Program-made: the position numbers and the translations under genes
The notes under the pieces: generated by a model
What the model saw: only the letters and a program-made list of their open reading frames with translations
What the model was told of the DNA's origin: nothing
Database searches by the model: none
In this document: piece by piece, positions 1-9,259 of the stretch
Layout: every line of letters begins with the position of its first letter
Position numbering within the stretch: position 1 is the stretch's first letter
Source of the DNA: Gracilariopsis chorda
Taxonomy: Eukaryota; Rhodophyta; Florideophyceae; Gracilariales; Gracilariaceae
DNA length: 64,000 nucleotides
NCBI GenBank assembly: GCA_003194525.1
Contig: NBIV01000104.1
Span: 124,001-188,000, forward strand
Direction: 5' to 3'

Positions 1-1
1 T

Positions 2-1033
2 CGGAAGAGATCACGTGCAGGCTACATGGGCCATCTTATTCGCATTGGCACAGCGCTGCAATTCTACATCGAAGAATTCAAGCATGAAGACCATGCTGAC
101 ATGCCGGAGCGCTCGCAGCTCGAAGCATTTTCCGTTTTCGCTCGAGAAGCACTTAGTCCCGCCCAAAAATTGGAGATTACCCCTCTTTGTGACGTTCGGT
201 CCGAAGAGGAGGTAGAGGCTACAGATTTGTTAGACATGGGTAGGCTGAACTTCGGTGGTGGTGGATTTGGACCGGGGGCGGGCGCTGTGCCGATTTCATT
301 GGGACAGCACTCTTCCGGCCGAGACAACGACATTGACGAAGACGAGGAAATCAGACCTGTTGATGTAGATGTGGATGTTGAAGATTTGGAGCAGTTCGCA
401 GCAGAAGACGAAGACGCTCGAAATGCAAGACCTGTGGACCATGATATACCTCCGGAGATGAGGGCACGGCTTTCGAAAGAAGTTGAAGAAGTTGAAGAAG
501 TCAGACCCCTTCCGGACCCTAACGAACAAGAAGAGATCATGAAGTCCTACCGTGCTCCCAAAAGCAGCACTCGTGATCGGAGTCAAAAGGCTTATATGTC
601 AAGGCTTCGCGAGACCCGGGATATTGAGCTCGAAGAAGTGATTGATACTGTGGACTCTTCCTCAGACGACGAGGAGTCGTACGAGACCTTTGTTGACACA
701 AGAGCAAAGACGACGGCACGCGCATCGGAAGTCCTTGAGAAATTTTCCAACCTGAAAGTGGTTGATAGCGAGCCAGGTTCCGCTTCACTGGAAGGGGCCG
801 TCACGGAGATTGAAGAGGAGGCTGTTCCACTTACTCCGGAGAGCAATATCATGCAGCTGGCTACAAACGTAATATCCGTTGTCGATGACACAGCCGAATC
901 TTCAGATGACGATGAGTATGAAGAATGGAATGAGCCGAGTAGAGTAGACATGTTTACAAGTTCGCAGCAACATTCTCAGAACGACCAGCCACAGACAGGT
1001 GAAAGCGGAGAATCAGCGGCACAGGTAGGATAG
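2..1033 (+). CDS. SAPS-domain PP6 regulatory subunit, C-terminal part
   Basis: This is the 3' end of a gene that enters from the left edge. The frame is open from base 2, and the first visible residues read RAGYMGHLIRIG. That matches the end of the SAPS domain (GYMGHLTRI in PP6R1-3 and the yeast SAP proteins). About 75 further residues also resemble the family and lead into an Asn-Phe-Gly-Gly-rich stretch. The remaining ~250 residues are acidic and low-complexity, with runs of Asp/Glu and many Ser-Asp/Glu sites typical of casein kinase 2 targets. Known family members bind the PP6/Sit4 phosphatase catalytic subunit and direct it to cell-cycle and NF-kB or TOR targets. The Met at base 26 lies inside the conserved motif and is not the real start. 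The gene converges on BRCA2 with a gap of about 200 bp. Confidence 0.72.
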   Translation, partial: RKRSRAGYMGHLIRIGTALQFYIEEFKHEDHADMPERSQLEAFSVFAREALSPAQKLEITPLCDVRSEEEVEATDLLDMGRLNFGGGGFGPGAGAVPISLGQHSSGRDNDIDEDEEIRPVDVDVDVEDLEQFAAEDEDARNARPVDHDIPPEMRARLSKEVEEVEEVRPLPDPNEQEEIMKSYRAPKSSTRDRSQKAYMSRLRETRDIELEEVIDTVDSSSDDEESYETFVDTRAKTTARASEVLEKFSNLKVVDSEPGSASLEGAVTEIEEEAVPLTPESNIMQLATNVISVVDDTAESSDDDEYEEWNEPSRVDMFTSSQQHSQNDQPQTGESGESAAQVG

Positions 1034-1231
1034 CTAAAGAGACAAAGACTGTTGAGCTCTACTTTGGCATTCTTTTTGACGATTGATGAGACAAACAGAC
1101 AAGCAACAACCGACACTAGCAAAGGAGCCTGGTCGCTGGTCGGTGGCTTCTATTTTACATATACATCTTACTCATTGCAACACTTCTTTCGAGGTATAGG
1201 TCTAAAGATCTGGCATCTATGCGGCACTGTG

Positions 1232-4200
1232 TTACATATCTTGAGTGCTTGTAAAGTATGCTCCAATACGATTGATGTTGCCCGCAACGAAGGAGATAAC
1301 GGCTTCTCGAAGGATCTCAAGTTGTTCCTCCTTACCTCGAAGACGAGATTCTACCTTCTCACATCGGCTTTTGAGAGAGCTTGCTCTTTTTCGATGGCGC
1401 CGTATTGTTCGCGCAGAATAAATGGAGGTGCGCAAGATTGCTTTGGCGTGGACTAGGTCATGCTTCTCGCTGACGGCGCGAAACTGCGCGTCTTGCACTG
1501 CGACTAGGGGAAAGCGAGGCCTGAGACCACCCCGAAATCGCAAGGCCCTAGGAAGACAGGCCGCATCATGATCCGATAGTTCGAGCGCTAAAACCTTTAT
1601 ATCGTCACCTGGATCATCAATCATGTAGACGAAGCGTGTCGATTCATTAGACTCGTTTGGTGCAACATGCAGGACTGAATAGACTCCATCAAAGTCTTCA
1701 CCACGTTGCACATGTTCGTTCTGCAGCTCTGTTACCGAGCAAATCTTTCGTGGAAACTGAGAGAGAACTGAAGCTGCAGTAGCAGCCTGTTCGCGCAGTT
1801 CGTGAACAGCTTCCGGCTTGCATGTCCAGATGCCAGTCCGTGGCCAAACTTGCGTCATGCAGAACGCCTGACCTTCTTTGGTCAGCATGGTTTGCACGAT
1901 ATCGGATGCGTTGTATATGCGAATCAACTTCCGCGTTACAGTGTCATTAGGATCATCTTCTAAACCACAAACCAGCAAGTCCTTGACACATGTAACTGAT
2001 CTTTCCCCAAACTCTGTTGCACTGACATCAATGGGCTCTCCACGCTTCTTCTGTTCTTCCGCAGTTGCGACCATTTCTCGGCGTACGTTTTCTTCGTAAG
2101 CGGAGCGAGCCTCATCTTCACCTTCTTCTCTACGACAGATGACTTCATTCTTTTCCTCTTCTTGTTCTGTGCGAATGATCTCCATGTAAAACACGGGATA
2201 AGAGCGCAAAAGTACAACCTGAATGGGTGGACATGCTCCATGATTGTCCAAAATGTGTTTGAAAGAGCTTGTGATGGCAGGTTTCCGAATACCTAAACGA
2301 AGATGCTGCGGAGCTTTATGCAATCCATTTGCTGAAATGCGCAGCATGGAGGCACCTAATTCATCCGCCTCACCGAAAAAGAATCGCTTGGTAGAAGGCA
2401 ATGCCTGTAGAGCAGAACCCGATACGCTAATCTTGTCACTAACTCGTAAGGTACCGCGCCACACTCGCTTTTGCACAAGCTCATCCATGGTACATCGTGC
2501 GATATACCAACCATCAGTGACGACAAGCACAATGTGATCTGCTGCTAGAGGGGAAGGCTCAATGCCAACGATGCGCAGAATGGTGTGAGAAGCCGGACTG
2601 GAATCATTACGCATAATTCTTAAAAGATGAGGTTGCTTGTTATGGTGCCATTCCACTGAAAGTCTGCGTAAGAACTCTCGGATGACGTTGGCTACGCAGA
2701 AGGAGGTTTCAGTGTTTGTGGAGGCTTGTAGGGTAGTAAGTTTGTGGACTGCTAGAGCGTATACCATTCGCGCCCAAGCCGTACTGCCCACACATGATGC
2801 AGGCTTGTTCTCAAAACCCGGAAACATTGTACTGATCCATTGTACAAAGTCTGATACGTCACATTTATCCAGTTGAGCAAAATTGAAAGCTTTGGTGATA
2901 TGGGGAGGAAGACAGGAGATATGGCCAAAGTGCGGTTTATGGAAGATGTGCTCTTGACAGTGGTGAAGACATGAAGGCGATTGCAACTTTGAAGTCAAGG
3001 ATGAGTGATAGGATTGATGCTGATTGTGCGCTGCGGGACAGCTATGATCATCAGGGTTTGTACATGTCATAAGGCCATTTTTCAGATACGCCGGCAAGGC
3101 AAACTGCGGGACGTTGATTTGTGCGGTTGCAGGCGTTGTGTTGACGGGGGAGGGGCGTTGCAGACGACGGGGTCTCTTGAAAGGAGTAGTACGAGTAGTT
3201 GAAGAGGAAGCGCGATTGGCGCGACGACGACGGCGGTTGTTGGTGGTAGAAGGTGGGGTTTCAAGCAGCAAATGCGGTTTCTTTGCTGAGGAATTCCGAG
3301 CCGACTCCGGAAAAAGCGCTTTACGAAGGTGGGCGATCGGGATTGACGGGGTATGCGGACTTGGGTGGGAACGTGTATTGGATCGGGTTCTGGATCGGGT
3401 TTCAAAGGTTGAGTTTGGGGGCCGTTGAAGGGATACTTGATTCGAGGAGAGAAAGAGCGAGGATGAAGAACTTTGTTTGGCGGTGTTGGGGATTGAGGGC
3501 GGATTCGAGGATTTGTAGTTCGAGGCTGATGACGGCGGGATATTAGAAGCGCGTGGTCGGGCAAGCGGTGATGGTGTGGTAAACGGTGCGAGATTGGGAG
3601 CTGGCAATGGGGATGTGCGCGATGCCGTGGGCCTGGGGGTTTTGTTGACGGGACGCGGTGTGGTGAATGGTGGCGGTTGCGCAAGTGAAGATTTGTGTTG
3701 TTGTGGGTGTTGGAGGGATGGAGGCGGAACGGGCACCGGTTTTCCGGAAGCAGTTGTGAATAGTGAGGCGATATTAGAGGTGGATTTGGACGAAGGTGGG
3801 GGCGGTGGCAGCGGCTTGCCGGACGCAGTTGTGAAGAGGATTGGCTGTACGGGTGGAGGAGGCAGATTAAGGTTTGGAACAGGTCGACCCGCCGATGGTG
3901 GGGGAAGGGCAAGCGGCTTGCCGGAAGCTGTAGTGAAGAGTGATGCACCGGGCGGAATTGCAGGTGGCGCGGGGTTCGGAGACGTGGGAGCAGCGAAAAG
4001 GGCACGAGCAGTGGGTGGGTTGTGCGGAGTGATCGGGGATGGGTGCGCTGCCGGTGATGGCTGGGCGTCGGGCAGCTGCGGCGGAGGCGGGTTGGGCGAG
4101 CTACGGTTGACGGGAGGAGCGGTATCGGACGGATTGGAGTGGAGAGGGGTAACAGCGCTGGCGGCGGAGAGTCTGCGATGGGTGCGGACGTTCTTTGACG

Positions 4201-4708
4201 GGGGTGGGGAGGGAGACGGACGCGATTCCGCGAGAATGGCGCGGGCGGTACGCTCTGCAGACGGATGGAGGAAGACGAGGGGCTGGGTAGTGGGTGGTTC
4301 GGGCGTGAGCCCGAGCGCAGCCTGCATGCGACGGATGTTGGCGGTGGGCACGATGAGCGGCGTGTTGGAATGCAGCGGTGGCGCGGTGGGCGGCGCGAAA
4401 TGGGCGGCGCTTGGAGAATCCGATCGCGTCGTCTCGCTGGCGTTGAACTGCGTGTTGAGCGGTGGCGATAGCGCGGTCCACGCGCTGCGCTTACGCTTCT
4501 TGAGCATCTTTCGAAGATGACGGCGACGGCGTTGCTCTCGATGGAGCTGATGGTCGCGAGGTGGGGGTCGTGGTTGGCGGAGGGAGGGGAGCGGGGGTTT
4601 GAACCGAAAGCGCGGTAAAAGAGGAGGTTTGAAATCTGTGTAAGCGCCTTTAAAAACGACAGTCTCGCGCACCGCACACGGCAAACTTTCTTGTTGGCGG
4701 CGGCGCAT
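1232..4708 (-). CDS. BRCA2: BRCA2 homologue, RAD51 mediator
   Basis: This protein loads RAD51 on resected DNA in homologous recombination. Counting from the ATG at 4708 (1158 aa), three BRC-type motifs FTTASGKP lie at about residues 257-264, 291-298 and 316-323. They sit in a Pro/Ser-rich N-terminal half, with two weaker FTTP variants just after. The C-terminal half is the DNA-binding region: a helical domain (about 630-715), then OB1 with the diagnostic TDGWY and KISVSGSAL. OB2 follows with the YPVFYMEIIRTEQEEE element and a short charged helix in place of the mammalian tower, and then OB3. The frame stays open to 4882 without an ATG. Start choice is between 4708 and 4507. The latter begins MLKKRKRSAW and would leave a 247-bp divergent promoter instead of 46 bp, so I cannot decide. 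It is much shorter than human BRCA2 (3418 aa) but typical of protist and plant-size homologues. Confidence 0.9.
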   Translation of the reverse strand: MRRRQQESLPCAVRETVVFKGAYTDFKPPLLPRFRFKPPLPSLRQPRPPPRDHQLHREQRRRRHLRKMLKKRKRSAWTALSPPLNTQFNASETTRSDSPSAAHFAPPTAPPLHSNTPLIVPTANIRRMQAALGLTPEPPTTQPLVFLHPSAERTARAILAESRPSPSPPPSKNVRTHRRLSAASAVTPLHSNPSDTAPPVNRSSPNPPPPQLPDAQPSPAAHPSPITPHNPPTARALFAAPTSPNPAPPAIPPGASLFTTASGKPLALPPPSAGRPVPNLNLPPPPVQPILFTTASGKPLPPPPPSSKSTSNIASLFTTASGKPVPVPPPSLQHPQQHKSSLAQPPPFTTPRPVNKTPRPTASRTSPLPAPNLAPFTTPSPLARPRASNIPPSSASNYKSSNPPSIPNTAKQSSSSSLFLSSNQVSLQRPPNSTFETRSRTRSNTRSHPSPHTPSIPIAHLRKALFPESARNSSAKKPHLLLETPPSTTNNRRRRRANRASSSTTRTTPFKRPRRLQRPSPVNTTPATAQINVPQFALPAYLKNGLMTCTNPDDHSCPAAHNQHQSYHSSLTSKLQSPSCLHHCQEHIFHKPHFGHISCLPPHITKAFNFAQLDKCDVSDFVQWISTMFPGFENKPASCVGSTAWARMVYALAVHKLTTLQASTNTETSFCVANVIREFLRRLSVEWHHNKQPHLLRIMRNDSSPASHTILRIVGIEPSPLAADHIVLVVTDGWYIARCTMDELVQKRVWRGTLRVSDKISVSGSALQALPSTKRFFFGEADELGASMLRISANGLHKAPQHLRLGIRKPAITSSFKHILDNHGACPPIQVVLLRSYPVFYMEIIRTEQEEEKNEVICRREEGEDEARSAYEENVRREMVATAEEQKKRGEPIDVSATEFGERSVTCVKDLLVCGLEDDPNDTVTRKLIRIYNASDIVQTMLTKEGQAFCMTQVWPRTGIWTCKPEAVHELREQAATAASVLSQFPRKICSVTELQNEHVQRGEDFDGVYSVLHVAPNESNESTRFVYMIDDPGDDIKVLALELSDHDAACLPRALRFRGGLRPRFPLVAVQDAQFRAVSEKHDLVHAKAILRTSIYSARTIRRHRKRASSLKSRCEKVESRLRGKEEQLEILREAVISFVAGNINRIGAYFTSTQDM

Positions 4709-4754
4709 CTGATGCGCCGCTTGCCGCTGGTTCACCGAGTCGTGTACGCGAGCG

Positions 4755-6086
4755 ATGAGCGCTTTGCCGGCGCGTCGTCGTAGACGTAGCCGCGCTAAAG
4801 CGCCGTGTCGGGTGTCGACGCTAGTGCTGTATCTTCTACCGACGCTACTGGTACTGCACTTCGTGGCGCACGCATTCACCAAGCGGCCGTCGCCGTTAAG
4901 ACCCTTGTACGGCGTTGGTGCGAGTCATCTTCCACTTCCCCATCCACTGCGATATCTACGCGATCCGACCAGATACCTGTTGTACGTCTCTGAATATGGT
5001 CAGCTCAACAACCAGATTGTATCGCTCATCAACGGCATATTCTTTGCGAAATCCCTGGACGCCGTGCTTGTTCTGCCGTTTACCTCTCTGGGTAAGGAGT
5101 CTTCTCGGGACGCTTTACTAGCCAATAAGACAGCTTCACGTCGTACTCCGCATCAGTTGGTCTTCCATTACTTTAACTACTCTCGTTTATTATCCGCCCA
5201 TCCAGTCGTGTCGCCCGTCGAGTTTTTCCGATCCGAACCAGGCAAGACACTGCTTTCATTCCCAAACGTAACCGTTTCGTACAGAGCAGGCAACTATTAC
5301 AAATCCCTATTTCGCACCGTAACCAACACTTCGCACCTTTCGATAAGCGTTATAACACACCCTTCACGGCGCGCTCTATCGCATCCGGATTACTGTAATC
5401 ACGATGCCGTGAAAGAGTTATCAAGACATTACTATCAGGGCTTTCATCCTCGATTCATTCTTATGCCCATAGTGTTTTTCAGACACAACTTGAACTGTAC
5501 CGCTGTTCATCCGGATTGGATTTCTATGCGTCGAAACTTGCTTCCGATAGACTCGTTCCTAGAGGCTGTACAACGCTTTTTAGACACCTTGGATCCGCCT
5601 GTACTGGCAATTCATCTGAGATTGTTTCTCAACGGAGACCTTGATAACACTGATGCGTACGCCATTGTACAAGCGTTTTTCATACGCTTTGAAGAGCAGC
5701 TCAACCATGCCAACACACTTTTTCTCGCTTATTCGCCCAGTTCTGAGATGTCGGTGAAAGTGTTTCGTTTGCTACGAAAGCGATTTTCAGGACATGTTGT
5801 AGACGGAACTACATATGCCTCCTTCTTCGACCCGCATCATGCTCACGTCGCCCAGCTGCCGCTTGCATCTGTGCTGTTCGATATGTGGGTTTGTGTACGC
5901 AGCCATCTGTTCGCGGGGAGGTTGGGTTCAAGCTTATCGTGGAATGTCGTCATGTGGAGAATGGCTTTGCGTGATCAGTACGGCCTTGAATCTCGTGTTG
6001 TCAACTCTCCGTTGTGGTATACGCTTGAAAACATTGCTACCACGGGCGTCAAACGTAAGGAGGGTTTGCTTTATGGTACCAATTGA
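4755..6086 (+). CDS. GDP-fucose O-fucosyltransferase-like glycosyltransferase
   Basis: This is a 443-residue type II membrane protein. A basic N-terminus (ARRRRRSRAK) is followed by one hydrophobic anchor at about residues 20-42 and then a lumenal domain with several N-glycosylation sequons. The fold signature of the GT65/GT68/GT106 group is visible. GQLNNQIVSLINGIFFAKSL at about residue 82 matches the GGLNNQ donor-site start. PPVLAIHLRLF matches the LHLR/HxRF motif that carries the catalytic Arg. SSLSWNVVMWR near residue 400 matches the SxFSxNxxxxR peptide that binds GDP-fucose. It likely acts in the Golgi or ER on protein or glycan acceptors. The usual Phe of the third motif is Leu here. 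It starts head to head with BRCA2, so the two probably share a promoter. The exact subfamily and acceptor are unknown. Confidence 0.72.
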   Translation: MSALPARRRRRSRAKAPCRVSTLVLYLLPTLLVLHFVAHAFTKRPSPLRPLYGVGASHLPLPHPLRYLRDPTRYLLYVSEYGQLNNQIVSLINGIFFAKSLDAVLVLPFTSLGKESSRDALLANKTASRRTPHQLVFHYFNYSRLLSAHPVVSPVEFFRSEPGKTLLSFPNVTVSYRAGNYYKSLFRTVTNTSHLSISVITHPSRRALSHPDYCNHDAVKELSRHYYQGFHPRFILMPIVFFRHNLNCTAVHPDWISMRRNLLPIDSFLEAVQRFLDTLDPPVLAIHLRLFLNGDLDNTDAYAIVQAFFIRFEEQLNHANTLFLAYSPSSEMSVKVFRLLRKRFSGHVVDGTTYASFFDPHHAHVAQLPLASVLFDMWVCVRSHLFAGRLGSSLSWNVVMWRMALRDQYGLESRVVNSPLWYTLENIATTGVKRKEGLLYGTN

Positions 6087-7370
6087 GAGCCACTTCTGCC
6101 TTTTAGCAGTTGAAGTGTTGTGTTCATTTGCTTCCTCACGCCTTTAACTATATAGACAACAGCAGTGCGTTATATTCCTAACTCCTCTAACCTGGAAATG
6201 AGCCTTAACTAAAACGATGCCTTTTCTAACAGTATCCCTGACCATTCCCCTTACCGTCGCTGTTTGCAAGTAACGTTCACTATTGCCTAGTTCCTGGTTT
6301 GTACTCTTCAACGAAGTACTTATTCAGATATCTTTGTGAATAGGAGCCACGCTTCCAATATCAAAGAAAGAAGGTACCAAGCTATAGGAAGCGGAGTATT
6401 GCACTGTGCAGTTCGTCATCCCCTTTTTTGTTCTTTTTCTTTCTTATCTTTTGGTTTTTGGTCTCTGCGACCGGGATAGTGCCTGGTCTCCGAGATGGAC
6501 TCCATCGCCCGTCCATTTCGCGTCCCCTAACGGGAGGGAGACAGGGACACCACGGAAAGGGGACTACCATGAACCCGCCATCCTCCTCATTAACGTGAAT
6601 AAGATCTAGTTGTAGTGAATTCCTCTTTGGAGACAAGGTGAGTTAAAAGGACTTTTGCGTTGCATCTCGTAAACTTGCACCATCATGGCATGACAGTATG
6701 CGTTCTTCCGTGCAGTACCATCTTCTTCTTCTTCTTCTTTTTTATGGGCACACATTACCTGATTACGGCATTGTGGTAGAATCTGTCATAGTCAAAACGA
6801 CTAGGCCACATGTCCGGTGTGAACTGATGATAGTCGCAGCTGGTACACGTATATCAGCCACCACAGAATCTAACTCTACAGGGCAGCTTTTCTTCGTCTA
6901 GCATGCTAAACTCTATGTACGTAAAGCTTCTCGGAAAGAAAGATTTTCTCTGTCCCGTAGTACCAATCTCTATTCATGTCCCCGAAATGTAGCCGATGAC
7001 TGCTGCTTGCTCTCACCTTGCAGCAGCCGTGTTGCGCTCACTAGCTACTATCTCGGAACATGGAAAGATTAGTACCAAGCTTCTACGGGAAGACCCGAGA
7101 TCTCAGTACCATCAAACATTTGGAAACACGAGTAGAAAAGCTCAGCACATTGGGCTAATCTTGTTGTTCACTATATCTTTACTGGGTGTTGATAATAGAA
7201 ATATGGATTGAGTTGAAGAATAGAGAAAGGTTTCTACATAGTCTTGTTAGTTATTATGTATTTCAACTTGTTTTGTGTAAGTTCGACATCATCCAGATAT
7301 CGGAAGCACACGCGAGCGCGTCCACTCTTTCAGCTACGCACTAGTCGTGAACATGTGCTGCTTAAGGTTC
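6087..7370. other. 1.3-kb intergenic region, no gene recognised
   Basis: This stretch lies between convergent genes and holds no frame with recognisable protein similarity. It contains T-rich and TTC-repeat tracts near 6720-6750, and one copy of a dispersed repeat (listed separately) that recurs upstream of 21.4 kb. The rest probably includes the 3' untranslated ends of both genes. Confidence 0.6.
6748..7102 (+). repeat. Dispersed repeat, copy 1 (long form)
   Basis: It starts in the GGGCACACATTACCTGATTA block just after a T-rich tract and ends at GAAGACCCGAGATC. The same sequence recurs at 21128-21393 in the same orientation with only scattered differences. This copy carries 87 extra bases (6785-6871), bounded by two copies of the 7-mer AGAATCT at 6778-6784 and 6865-6871. 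It has no coding capacity. It could be a short non-autonomous element or a segmental duplication of a gene 3' flank. Confidence 0.8.
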
Positions 7371-8573
7371 TTACACAGCAGAAACCATATGCACACTATG
7401 AGACGCGCTCATGCTGTTGTCGTGAAACGTACTGGCACAACTCGGGGCTCGACTGTCACTGTCGCACATAACCATGTTCTGAATACGGTTCTGATCTACA
7501 GGTTCAAGCGGCTGTGCGTGAGCGCGGGCAAATTCGTTCTCCTGGACTTGATGCTCGCGTTCCTTTTGCGAATCAAGCAGTCGGTCATTGAATACTCCCA
7601 AGATTTCCTTATGGTTCTGCTCATAAGTGGTCTGCCACCTGTTAATCAGACGTCTCGTAGTCGCTGAGAAATATCTGTTCTTGATTCGACGAACTTCACG
7701 TCGACTCATGCTGCTGGTCATGGCTGAGACAACATACGCGGGGTGCTCTAAATTGCGAACAGTTTCCCACAATTTCTTCTCGAGAATCCTTGCTTGTTTC
7801 GCACAGAATCGTTTCGAGATGAATGCGGGCAGCTCTGTGCGTTTCAGCTCCATGTAACGGTAAATCTCGGAAACAAAGTTTTGGATATTCTTGGCCAACT
7901 CAGGTAGCTCTTGCATCACAGGACGTCCTTCGAAGTATGAACGGGAACGCAGAATCTTCGTGCCAAGGCCTAGAATCTCACCATGACGCTTCTTACGACG
8001 GCCTTCCGATAGGTGTCCTGTTATCGGGTTGGGCTTGGTCTCCCATTTTCTTTCCTCTTTGGTCATGTCATCCGCGCCTTCTATCCAGCTGTATAACACA
8101 GCTTCTTCCATGTAAAACACTTCGCTGATGACCGAGTGAAACACTGCAAACCAATCGAGGAAAAGCGAGATGTCTTCGGTCGTAAGCATCAGAGGACGCA
8201 TATCCATGTTCTTGAGAATGTGATACATGTCACGAATCTCATTGCGAATGGCATTGTCAGACAAAGAAAGTACGAACAAGTGGTGTGTCGGCTCGTACGT
8301 CTCCGGCTTGAGCATTTCCGGAGATACAACTGGGAAAAGCGGTTTGTAGTTCGGTGGCACCAGAGAACACATGCGGTTGAAAGAAGGTGACTGTAACCCG
8401 GACTGAACAGATGCGTTCGATGAAAACATTCGACGAAAGATATTCAACATGCGGTCTTCTGGATCTGTGGACTTGACAGAAAAAAGTGGAAGCCCTGGGT
8501 TCTCACTCCTCGGAGTGGGCTGATTTTCAGCATCTTCGGCAGAGCCTTTGCGTTTCGAAAGAATCTTGTACAT
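7371..8573 (-). CDS. Hemerythrin-like helical protein (orphan)
   Basis: A 400-residue protein I do not recognise as a named gene. The first in-frame ATG is at 8573. The frame runs on upstream to 8639 without an ATG, and a pyrimidine-rich stretch ending in AG at about 8624 could be a splice acceptor, so a short upstream exon is possible. The middle resembles two halves of a hemerythrin HHE four-helix bundle. Helix one starts THHLFVLSLSDNAIRNEIRD (about residue 96). Helix two is FLDWFAVFHSVISEVFYMEE (about 138-157), with the His and Glu-Glu pattern expected of an iron ligand helix. A later helix contains YMELKRTELPAFISKRF. The third and fourth ligand histidines are not obvious, so metal binding is uncertain. 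A basic KRRKKRHGEI patch lies between the halves and the C-terminus is polar and disordered. Confidence 0.5.
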   Translation of the reverse strand: MYKILSKRKGSAEDAENQPTPRSENPGLPLFSVKSTDPEDRMLNIFRRMFSSNASVQSGLQSPSFNRMCSLVPPNYKPLFPVVSPEMLKPETYEPTHHLFVLSLSDNAIRNEIRDMYHILKNMDMRPLMLTTEDISLFLDWFAVFHSVISEVFYMEEAVLYSWIEGADDMTKEERKWETKPNPITGHLSEGRRKKRHGEILGLGTKILRSRSYFEGRPVMQELPELAKNIQNFVSEIYRYMELKRTELPAFISKRFCAKQARILEKKLWETVRNLEHPAYVVSAMTSSMSRREVRRIKNRYFSATTRRLINRWQTTYEQNHKEILGVFNDRLLDSQKEREHQVQENEFARAHAQPLEPVDQNRIQNMVMCDSDSRAPSCASTFHDNSMSASHSVHMVSAV

Positions 8574-9259
8574 GCTGTAGATATTTGTCAAGAAATGTAA
8601 ACCTTGAGCCAAGAAGTCAAGTGCTGGAGTGAAGTAAGATCAGGGGAAGGATCTATCACAGGCTGAGGACTTTCGCTTAAGAAGGCATTTAGGATTGGGA
8701 TAAGGTGGAGCACTAAAAGGTGCAGCAGTTATCGAATGGCTCTAAAACAGTCAAGCTCTTGATTCAACAAAGGCGCAACAGTATATATTTGGATACCACA
8801 AAGGGACTCATCAACTAGAATTGAGGAAGAAACGGGCATAGAAGAAATCACTAACAATTGAGGCGTGTTTAGCTGGGTGCCGTATTATGCAACCGACGCC
8901 ATGTCATAATAAGACACACGCCGTGGCATTCCAGAAGCGGACGTTTTGATGAAAACCGTTCTTCATCGTTTATGAGTTCTTCTCTGTTGAGTTCATTTCG
9001 CATACTTGTGGAATAAAAAGGAGTATTGAATCACGTCGCCTTGACCTTAATCGCCACGAAACCTGCATTTGGAACTCGTTCGGGATCACATGGTAGAATT
9101 GTCGGACAGAGACGTAATTTCACCATAAGAACACCGTCAACTTCGGGAGGAAAGTCTTCCGTTCAAACAACAATGGTGTCGATGCTTGCAGGCTACATTG
9201 CTGTTCTCCGCGTAACAGGGTTCCAAGTCCGCTTCAAAACACGATCAAAGTAATAGTAG
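8574..9259. other. Intergenic region with possible TATA box for the 8573 gene
   Basis: About 690 bp between a gene start (left, minus) and the 3' end of the carrier gene at 9260. On the minus strand a TATATA-type element lies at about 8782-8790, some 210 bp before the first ATG. A polypyrimidine tract ending in AG sits at about 8624-8645. These fit a TATA promoter with a leader that may contain an intron. Nothing else is recognised. Confidence 0.35.

Noticed and set aside
3576-4520. Gly-rich plus-strand frame of 314 codons opposite BRCA2
   Set aside because: Antisense mirror of the Pro/Ser-rich BRCA2 region; Gly runs are the complement of Pro codons.
4600-4625. E2F-like sequence near the BRCA2 start
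   Set aside because: The core departs from the TTTSSCGC consensus (TTTTACCGCGC), and its position may be within the coding region.
3082-4677. Long minus-strand frame of 531 codons overlapping BRCA2
   Set aside because: It is a +1 shadow of the Pro/Arg-rich N-terminal half of BRCA2; composition is driven by codon bias and no domain is visible.
4709-4882. Upstream extension of the BRCA2 frame
   Set aside because: No ATG starts it, and it overlaps the first codons of the divergent fucosyltransferase gene.
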